A DNA stretch of 64,000 nucleotides, taken from contig DGQF01000022.1 of NCBI GenBank assembly GCA_002389675.1, forward strand, positions 53,415 through 117,414, read 5' to 3'. Origin of the DNA: Gammaproteobacteria bacterium UBA4421. GTDB lineage: Bacteria; Pseudomonadota; Gammaproteobacteria; Pseudomonadales; Azotimanducaceae. Of this stretch, positions 57,969-64,000 are shown piece after piece. Position 1 is the first letter of the stretch; each line of letters starts with the position of its first letter. The translations under genes and the position numbers were made by a program. The notes beneath the pieces are model-generated. The model was not told the DNA's origin. It saw only the letters and a program-made list of their open reading frames with translations, and did not search any database.

Positions 57969-59924
57969 TTAGCGATTAGCGATTAAGTTTTCCACCACCG
58001 CCGGATCCGCAAGCGTACTGATATCACCAAGCGCGTCGACTTCGTTTTCAGCTATTTTACGCAATATGCGGCGCATGATTTTGCCAGAGCGGGTTTTCGG
58101 TAACCCCGGAGCCCATTGAATGACATCCGGTTTCGCGATCGGCCCAATCTCGCTGACACACAGACCAACAAGCGCTTTGCGAAGTGCATCGCTTGGCGCA
58201 ACACCCAGCATCAATGTGACATAACAATAGATTCCCTGACCTTTGATGTCGTGGGGGTAGCCCACCACGGCTGCCTCGGCGACATCCGGATGTAAAACTA
58301 GCGCGCTTTCTACCTCCGCGGTACCCATTCGATGCCCTGACACATTAAGAACATCATCCACCCGACCTGTAATCCAGAAATAGCCATCTTCGTCGCGAGT
58401 CGCACCATCGCCGGTAAAATAGTAGCCCGGGTAGGTCGAAAAGTAAGTATCGATCATTCGTTGATGATCACCATATACCGAGCGAATTTGACCGGGCCAA
58501 GAGGATTTTACCACCAGATAACCGGAGCCCGGGCCTTCCACTTCAACGCCTTCTTCGTTAATCAGGGCCGGCTCTACGCCAAAAAAAGGCACCGACGCTG
58601 ATCCCGGTTTAAGCGCAATCGCCCCCGGCAAGGGCGTAATCATGTGACCACCCGTTTCTGTTTGCCACCAAGTGTCAACAATCGGACATCGAGAATCCCC
58701 AACTGTTCTGTAGTACCACTCCCACGCCTCAGGATTGATCGGCTCTCCAACTGAACCCAGCAGTCGCAAACTTGCCCGCGAGCTGCGCTTGACCGGCTCG
58801 TCACCGACGGCTTGCAGCGCGCGAATAGCGGTCGGTGCAGTGTAAAAAATATTTACTTGATGTTTATCCACCACATCCCAGCATCGACCCGCATCAGGAT
58901 AAGTAGGCACTCCTTCAAAAATTAACGAAATTGCGCCATTACACAGCGGCCCGTAGACAATATAAGTGTGGCCTGTAACCCAACCGACGTCTGCTGTGCA
59001 CCAATAAACCTCTTCCTCGCGATAATCAAAAACGTACTTGAACGTCATCGCGGCTTGAAGCAAGTATCCACCTGTGGTGTGCATCACACCCTTGGGTTTA
59101 CCCGTCGAACCTGAGGTATACAGCACAAACAAGGGATCTTCGGCTTCCATGGATTCCGGCACACATTCTGAGCTGGCAGCCCCTGTAGCCTGCGCATACC
59201 AAACATCTCGGGGCTCTTGCCAGTTGATTGCTCCACCAGTGCGCTTGACCACCAAACAAGTATGTACATCGGGACACGCGGCTAACGCGATATCCGCGTT
59301 CTGCTTGAGCGGAATGGCCTTGCCACCGCGCAGCCCCTCGTCCGCCGTGATCAGAGTTTGACAATCGGAGTCAATAATTCGATCTTTTAATGCTTCAGGT
59401 GAAAACCCGCCAAAGACCACCGAATGCACCGCACCAATGCGCGCACAAGCCAACATCGCGTAGGTGGCTTCAGGAATCATGGGCATATAGATACAAACTC
59501 TATCCCCTTTGCAAACACCCCGTGATTTCAAAACATTGGCCAACCGGCAGACCTGCACCTTAAGTTCGCCGTAGGTGATGGTCTGGCTGTCTGCAGGGTC
59601 ATCACCTTCCCAAATAAAAGCAGTTTGATCCGCACGCTGCGGCAAATGCCTGTCGATACAGTTCACACTGACATTGAGTTTACCGCCGCTGAACCAAGCG
59701 GCTTCGCCTTGAATAAAATCAAACTCTCTCACACGGTCCCAGCCTCTGTCCCAGTGGAGAAACTCAGTTGCCATATCTCCCCAGAATCCCTCCGGATCTT
59801 CGACCGACCTTCGATACATTGATTGATAACTCGCGTTATCGATATGGGCATCCGAGAACGTTTCCGGAACCGTATGACGAGAGGAAACAGGATCTCTGAG
59901 CAAGGGTGCAGAAAACTTGGACAT
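57969..59924 (-). CDS. acs: Acetyl-CoA synthetase Acs
   Basis: 651-residue acetate-CoA ligase of normal length. Motifs: [12 protein letters not shown] (nucleotide loop), [46 protein letters not shown] hinge (starts [10 protein letters not shown]), and the regulatory, acetylatable lysine in [11 protein letters not shown]. It activates acetate for the TCA/glyoxylate routes. The N-terminal ACAS region with [17 protein letters not shown] is intact. It is monocistronic and divergent from the GH16 gene. Confidence 0.97.
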   Translation of the reverse strand: MSKFSAPLLRDPVSSRHTVPETFSDAHIDNASYQSMYRRSVEDPEGFWGDMATEFLHWDRGWDRVREFDFIQGEAAWFSGGKLNVSVNCIDRHLPQRADQTAFIWEGDDPADSQTITYGELKVQVCRLANVLKSRGVCKGDRVCIYMPMIPEATYAMLACARIGAVHSVVFGGFSPEALKDRIIDSDCQTLITADEGLRGGKAIPLKQNADIALAACPDVHTCLVVKRTGGAINWQEPRDVWYAQATGAASSECVPESMEAEDPLFVLYTSGSTGKPKGVMHTTGGYLLQAAMTFKYVFDYREEEVYWCTADVGWVTGHTYIVYGPLCNGAISLIFEGVPTYPDAGRCWDVVDKHQVNIFYTAPTAIRALQAVGDEPVKRSSRASLRLLGSVGEPINPEAWEWYYRTVGDSRCPIVDTWWQTETGGHMITPLPGAIALKPGSASVPFFGVEPALINEEGVEVEGPGSGYLVVKSSWPGQIRSVYGDHQRMIDTYFSTYPGYYFTGDGATRDEDGYFWITGRVDDVLNVSGHRMGTAEVESALVLHPDVAEAAVVGYPHDIKGQGIYCYVTLMLGVAPSDALRKALVGLCVSEIGPIAKPDVIQWAPGLPKTRSGKIMRRILRKIAENEVDALGDISTLADPAVVENLIANR

Positions 59925-60166
59925 AAAGACAACTCTTTGATGGGAACGACAACAATAATACTAACGTCATTGTCCGGTACAGCACACCTTTGGACACAAG
60001 AAAAAAGAAGGCTTTAGAGGTTTTAACGCTTGCTGCCGGAGTCGATCTCTTGCGTTGCTCGCGCAGTAAATTGGCCAGCGGCGCCATTGATTTATCGCAG
60101 GGACCTTGGCATCGTGCGCCTTCACCTAACAACGGGCGAATCGCCGCCACAAGCAGAAGCCACTCT

Positions 60167-61135
60167 ATGCCACCCGTTCATATTTTTGCCCGGTTCCTGA
60201 TCGGATTGTTTTGCCTGCATCAAACAGCACTGGCTGACACTTTGTCGAGTTACCCCAACTATACCGGCCAATATCCGGGGTTTTCGCTCCTCGTCGATGA
60301 GCGATTCGATGCATTAGATGAGCGCATTTGGAAAAAAGGTGATGGTGCTGTGGGGTCAGAATCTCTTTGCCGATTCACCCCCCAAGGGGTGAGGATCAAA
60401 GACGGCGTACTGCAATTAGTTGTTGAGCACAATGCCGTTGCTGCCAGCTTCTCAGAGGATCATCAACAACACAAACCCGCTTACGATTATACTTGCGGAG
60501 AATTGCGCACTCGAGCTGACCAACGCTTACGCTACGGCCGAATAGAGACACGCATGAGAGCGCCCGAACGAACAAGCGCCTCAGGTTATATCTCTTCACT
60601 TTTCACCTACGTCAACGAAGCTCAAGGCGAGTACCAGGAATGGGAAGAGATCGACGTTGAATTGGAAGGTGGCCGACCTGACAAATTCCAAGCCAACCTC
60701 ATCTATGGTCGCAACACGGTGCAGTGGTGGGCGACTAGGGACTACGGAGCATGGGAAGATAAAATTGAAATCGGTCCGGTGGATTCGTGGCGGGTGTACG
60801 CAATCGAGTGGTTACCCGACCAAATCAGTTGGTTTATCGACGGCCGCCGCATCAAAACGCTCAAAAGCACAGACCTCGACTGCAAACCAAAGTGCCTACC
60901 TCCTCAAAAATATCCAACCCCGATTCCTGACAATGCCACGGACGTGATGATCAATTTCTGGATACCGAACGATGTTGTGCAAGATAATTTTGGCGGCAAC
61001 AAAAGGCACAACCGCTACCCGATGATCGCCAGCTACGATTGGCTGAGAATCTATCGCTACGACGTTGAGGCCTCGGCGAGCGGTCAAACATCCATCAACC
61101 CGAATCGGCTGCAACACAACCGGGCTCAACCTTAA
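60167..61135 (+). CDS. Secreted GH16 glycoside hydrolase
   Basis: 322 residues with a signal peptide (FARFLIGLFCLHQTALA). The catalytic GH16 motif EEIDVELE gives nucleophile Glu161, assisting Asp163 and acid/base Glu165; the regular ExDxE spacing is that of lichenase/xyloglucan-type members. Other strands: GELRTRADQRLRYGRIETRM and WRVYAIEWLPDQISWFIDGR. It probably cuts a beta-glucan such as laminarin or lichenan. The frame is open from 59990, but 60167 gives the signal peptide. In 59925-60166 I see no other gene, only the acs/GH16 promoters. Confidence 0.88.
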   Translation: MPPVHIFARFLIGLFCLHQTALADTLSSYPNYTGQYPGFSLLVDERFDALDERIWKKGDGAVGSESLCRFTPQGVRIKDGVLQLVVEHNAVAASFSEDHQQHKPAYDYTCGELRTRADQRLRYGRIETRMRAPERTSASGYISSLFTYVNEAQGEYQEWEEIDVELEGGRPDKFQANLIYGRNTVQWWATRDYGAWEDKIEIGPVDSWRVYAIEWLPDQISWFIDGRRIKTLKSTDLDCKPKCLPPQKYPTPIPDNATDVMINFWIPNDVVQDNFGGNKRHNRYPMIASYDWLRIYRYDVEASASGQTSINPNRLQHNRAQP

Positions 61136-61138
61136 GAT

Positions 61139-62164
61139 TTACGCCGCAGGCAGCTTCACCAACATTTTGCCCAGGTTTTTCCCCTCGTAGAGCGCCTGAA
61201 AAGCCTGAGGAAAAACATCTACGTCACCGGCTATTTCATAGGATACGGTTTTCAGCAAACCCGCTTTAATCCATGCAGCCATTCTGGCTCGCGCCTGCGC
61301 GTATTGATCTGCATAGTCAAAGACAACAAACCCCTGCATGCTGGCTCGCATGGTGCCTAACCAAATATAGTTATTTGGTCCCACCATGGTTTCCTGCGAG
61401 TACTGCGAGGTTGAACCACATAAAAGCACAACACCGCGCATCGCAATCAGCTTCAAGCTGCGATCCAGAATGACACCACCGACATTATCAAATATCACAT
61501 CTAGCCGATCAGGTGCCGCCGCTTCTAATTGCTCATACCAGTCCGCGTCTTTGTAGTTAATCGCAACATCAAAGCCGAGGTCATCGGTCAACCATGCGCA
61601 TTTTTCAGCACTACCGGTCAAGCCAATAACTTTTGCGCCCGCCAACTTACAGATCTGGCCTGCAATCGAACCGACAGCGCCTGCAGCACCGTTAATCAGT
61701 ACTGTTTGTCCCGGTTGCGGTTTACAAACTTGCGTTATCGCAAAATAGGCGGTCAGACCAGATACCCCAAATCCACCTAGCCAGGCGCCTAACGGCGCTT
61801 GGTTGATATCACACCGCTCCAAACCTGCACCGTCACTGATCGTGAAGTTCTGCACGCCCCCCGACACCAGCACATAATCACCTTCCGCGAACTCTGAGTT
61901 TTTTGACGCTATGATTTGGCCAGCGACCGACCCGTGAACAAGATCTCCGGGCTTTACGCGGAACAAGAACTCGTCACTGTCTCGAACGATGAGCCGCAAG
62001 GCAGCGTCGACGCCGATATAGTGGGACTCAATCAGCACCTGGCCTGCAACAAGCTCCGGTATCGGATTATTTTGCACTTCAAAATCATCTGGGCCGGCTA
62101 TACCCGCTGGCACCTGCTTTAAAAACAACTGCTGGTTCATTCGCTCATTGGAGCCTGCCTTCAT
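61139..62164 (-). CDS. NADP-dependent oxidoreductase, zinc-free MDR (second copy)
   Basis: 341 residues of the same CurA-type family as the protein at 39514 but with clearly different sequence. It has VLINGAAGAVGSIAGQICKLAG, LDVIFDNVGG and KNLGKMLVKLP. The ATG at 62164 is well supported by AGGAGAG four bases upstream. It lies downstream of the P450 gene on the same strand, but a terminator separates them. Substrate: probably an enone or enal, perhaps from lipid oxidation. Confidence 0.9.
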   Translation of the reverse strand: MKAGSNERMNQQLFLKQVPAGIAGPDDFEVQNNPIPELVAGQVLIESHYIGVDAALRLIVRDSDEFLFRVKPGDLVHGSVAGQIIASKNSEFAEGDYVLVSGGVQNFTISDGAGLERCDINQAPLGAWLGGFGVSGLTAYFAITQVCKPQPGQTVLINGAAGAVGSIAGQICKLAGAKVIGLTGSAEKCAWLTDDLGFDVAINYKDADWYEQLEAAAPDRLDVIFDNVGGVILDRSLKLIAMRGVVLLCGSTSQYSQETMVGPNNYIWLGTMRASMQGFVVFDYADQYAQARARMAAWIKAGLLKTVSYEIAGDVDVFPQAFQALYEGKNLGKMLVKLPAA

Positions 62165-62239
62165 GATTACTCTCCTGCCAGCTGGGCCACGTAAGCCTTC
62201 TTTCGTCCTCCAGATGAAGGGAAAGGCCAGATCAAGCGC

Positions 62240-62262
62240 AAAAACCGGCCAGAAAAGGCCGG
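62240..62262 (-). terminator. Rho-independent terminator of the P450 gene
   Basis: On the minus strand CCGGCC (62262-62257) and GGCCGG (62250-62245) form a six-pair stem around TTTTCT, followed by TTTTT. It lies 20 bases after the P450 stop and before the reductase gene, so the P450 is a separate transcript. Confidence 0.8.
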
Positions 62263-62281
62263 CCGCACCACTTGCTCACCA

Positions 62282-63592
62282 TTATTTGTGTCGTGTTACC
62301 CGCACAGGTAACTGGGTATATCCCTTTACGAAGGAAGAAAAAGTGCGTTCGACCTCACCCACGACTTCAACGTTCTCAAAACGCTTCATCATTTCTTCCC
62401 ACAGGACTTTCAATTGCATCTCTGCCAACCGATTACCCATGCACCGGTGAATACCAAATCCAAAGGACAAATGCTGTCTTGCGTTAGGCCGATCTATAAT
62501 CAGCTCTTCGCCTCGCTCAAAGACGGATTCATCACGATTACCGGAGACGTACCACATCAACATTTGGTCTCCAGCCTTAATGTCTTTATCGCCAACTTTA
62601 CAATCTTGGTTAGCCGTGCGGCGCATATACGCCAAAGGGGTTTGCCAGCGAATGATCTCTGCAACCATGTTTGGGATCAAAGACGGGTCTTTCTTGAGCT
62701 TCTCATACTCAGACGGATATTCATTGAGTGCCAATACGCCGCCGGACATCGAATTACGGGTGGTGTCATTACCTCCCACAATCAAAAGTATCAGATTCCC
62801 CAGGAACTCAAGCGGCTCCATATCTTTTGTATCTTCACCATGCGCCAGCATGGACACGAAATCCCCAGTGGGATTTTGCTTACGCTCCTCCCATATCCCC
62901 TGAAAATAAACCAGGCACTCTATTAATTCAGTGCGGCGCTGTTCTTCTGTGTCAATCACTCCACCACCAGGAACAGCGGTGGCAACATCTGACCAACGCG
63001 TTAGCTTTGACCGTTCTTCATAGGGAAAATCAAACAGGGTAGCCAGCATTCGCGTGGTCAGTTCTATGGAAACCTCGTCTACCCAGTTAAACGTCTCGCC
63101 TTCTGGCAAGGCATCTAAAACTTCTGCGGTCCGCTCTCGGATCAAGCTTTCCATCTCGGCCAGATTGCGAGTGGAGACAACAGGTGACACCGTTCGGCGC
63201 TGGACATCATGTTTGGGCTGGTCCATCGCGATGAATAGGCTTATGTCCAGCGCCCCTTCAGGTAGAGGCTGATCAATCGGAAATCCTATGGTAATGCCCG
63301 CAGCACTGGAGAAATTTTTGTGATCGGTATCGACCGCTTTGATTTCGTCATAACGAGTGAGCGACCAATAGCGCCCAGCCACATCTGTCTCGTTAAAATG
63401 CACCGGGTCCTCTCGTCGCAGCCGTTCAAAATATTCAAGCATGCGATTTTCCGCGAACAACCGATTCCATACTGGGTTTATGTCCTGCAGCGCCATATCC
63501 TTCGCCGCGGGAATTGGCCCCCTTATCTGATCCTGCTCGGATCCAGGCCGAATAAATTCGGCCGCACTTTCCGTTTCTATCGCTTCGCTCAT
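62282..63592 (-). CDS. Cytochrome P450, CYP153-like
   Basis: 436-residue soluble P450. The I-helix is LILLIVGGNDTTRNSMSGG, the K-helix ExxR lies in EIIRWQTPLAYMRRTA, and the haem ligand cysteine is in FGFGIHRCMGNRLAE. GGNDTTRNS and the long N-terminus are typical of the CYP153 group, which hydroxylates alkanes or fatty acids at the terminal carbon. It needs a ferredoxin and reductase, neither of which is adjacent. GGGAG lies before the ATG. Substrate by homology only. Confidence 0.9.
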   Translation of the reverse strand: MSEAIETESAAEFIRPGSEQDQIRGPIPAAKDMALQDINPVWNRLFAENRMLEYFERLRREDPVHFNETDVAGRYWSLTRYDEIKAVDTDHKNFSSAAGITIGFPIDQPLPEGALDISLFIAMDQPKHDVQRRTVSPVVSTRNLAEMESLIRERTAEVLDALPEGETFNWVDEVSIELTTRMLATLFDFPYEERSKLTRWSDVATAVPGGGVIDTEEQRRTELIECLVYFQGIWEERKQNPTGDFVSMLAHGEDTKDMEPLEFLGNLILLIVGGNDTTRNSMSGGVLALNEYPSEYEKLKKDPSLIPNMVAEIIRWQTPLAYMRRTANQDCKVGDKDIKAGDQMLMWYVSGNRDESVFERGEELIIDRPNARQHLSFGFGIHRCMGNRLAEMQLKVLWEEMMKRFENVEVVGEVERTFSSFVKGYTQLPVRVTRHK

Positions 63593-63681
63593 GACCGACT
63601 CCCTTTTTGCTGCGTTATTATTATTTCAATTGCCCAACAATACCTTAGATTATCGCGTCTTGCGATGTGCAAGTTCGCTGT

Positions 63682-64000
63682 TTAAAACTCCATCACTCGT
63701 CGAACGTCTTCATCCAGGGGCTGGCAACGGCGCTGAGTTGCAAAGGATATTCCCACGAATAAAACAATAGAAGTCACAAACGCAAAAAAGCCAGCACTGA
63801 TACCATAAGGTAAGCTAACCGCGGCTACATTAAACACGACATTTATCGACAAACTCGCCACAATCGCCACAATCGCACCGTGATGCGTGGCTCCCTGCCA
63901 ATTTAACCCAATGGCGAGCACCGGAAAAATAGCAGCCGCAAAAGTTGCCCAACCAATGGTTCCAAGCAATGCCACCAGCGTATCACTGGCTAACGCAATC
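63682..64000 (-). CDS. Sodium:solute symporter, C-terminal part (cut by window edge)
   Basis: The frame stays open to the window end at 64000, so the gene continues beyond it; only the last 106 residues or so are seen. Three hydrophobic helices are visible, starting with ALLGTIGWATFAAAIFPVLAIGLNW, continuing AIVASLSINVVFNVAAV and FFAFVTSIVLFVGISF. This pattern is the end of SSF-family transporters such as proline or acetate/monocarboxylate symporters. The internal GTG at 63975 is not its start. Confidence 0.75.
   Translation of the reverse strand, partial: IALASDTLVALLGTIGWATFAAAIFPVLAIGLNWQGATHHGAIVAIVASLSINVVFNVAAVSLPYGISAGFFAFVTSIVLFVGISFATQRRCQPLDEDVRRVMEF

Noticed and set aside
62414..62926. 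Plus-strand frame of 170 codons opposite the P450
   Set aside because: Shadow of the P450, whose haem and I-helix motifs are intact.

Overview
The window looks like a chromosomal segment of an aerobic, probably marine, lipid-using gammaproteobacterium. The evidence is a set of genes of gammaproteobacterial type (AlaA, EpmC, TusA, an IscR-type site before suf, DUF6482), several acyl-CoA ligases, a CYP153-type cytochrome P450, fatty-acid desaturases and cyclopropane-type methyltransferases, and photolyases. I cannot name a genus. I saw no tRNA, rRNA, CRISPR array, insertion sequence or prophage gene. The genes are dense and organised in short operons on both strands.

Layout. 20-1950 (-): msrB and an acyl-CoA ligase. 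2016-3284 (+): alaA. 3327-7687 (-): a six-gene overlapping operon tusA, gamma-glutamylcyclotransferase-like, epmC, an L-2-hydroxyglutarate-oxidase-like flavoprotein, an ATP-NAD-kinase-family protein and an RNA-methyltransferase-like protein. 7863-20865 (+): a 13-kb, twelve-gene, tightly overlapping operon that is the most unusual part of the window. It encodes a MotA/TolQ/ExbB-type proton channel, two von Willebrand A proteins whose N-terminal helix looks like the proton-carrying helix of ExbD/TolR/MotB, a periplasmic TPR protein ending in a TonB-C-like domain, a membrane TPR protein, a PEGA-repeat protein with a formylglycine-generating-enzyme fold lacking the catalytic cysteines, an actin/Hsp70-like protein, four lipoproteins and a small secreted proline-rich protein. 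I read it as a proton-motive-force-driven envelope machine with no name I know.

21692-27601 (+): sufBCDSATE behind a near-consensus IscR type-1 site. 27598-29272 (-): two TIGR04282/TIGR04283-type glycosyltransferases and a cysteine-rich secreted protein. 29438-41580: two acyl-CoA ligases (one malonyl-CoA synthetase-like), a candidate Hfq-type small RNA, a divergent aroA, a sorbosone/glucose-dehydrogenase-like protein, an exported KatG, a desaturase with a small membrane partner, an NADP-dependent reductase and a ceramidase-like membrane protein.

41630-56651 (mostly -): a light/oxidative-stress and membrane-lipid island. It has a MerR regulator with DUF6482, a PhrB-type photolyase that has lost its Fe-S cysteines, a short-chain dehydrogenase, a photolyase with swapped domain order, and a five-gene lipid operon (desaturase, flavin oxidase, DUF1365, Cfa, Cfa-like methyltransferase). 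The DUF6482-merR pair and the lipid operon each lie behind a GGAAC-N18-GTnTTA promoter, suggesting a shared ECF sigma factor. In between are a GNAT enzyme, a secreted cyclase, a GPH sugar transporter, a YdcF protein and a DUF411 protein. 56865-64000: a small monooxygenase-like protein, a DUF3313 lipoprotein, acetyl-CoA synthetase, a secreted GH16 glucanase, another NADP-dependent reductase, a CYP153-like P450 with its own terminator, and the end of a sodium:solute symporter cut by the window edge.
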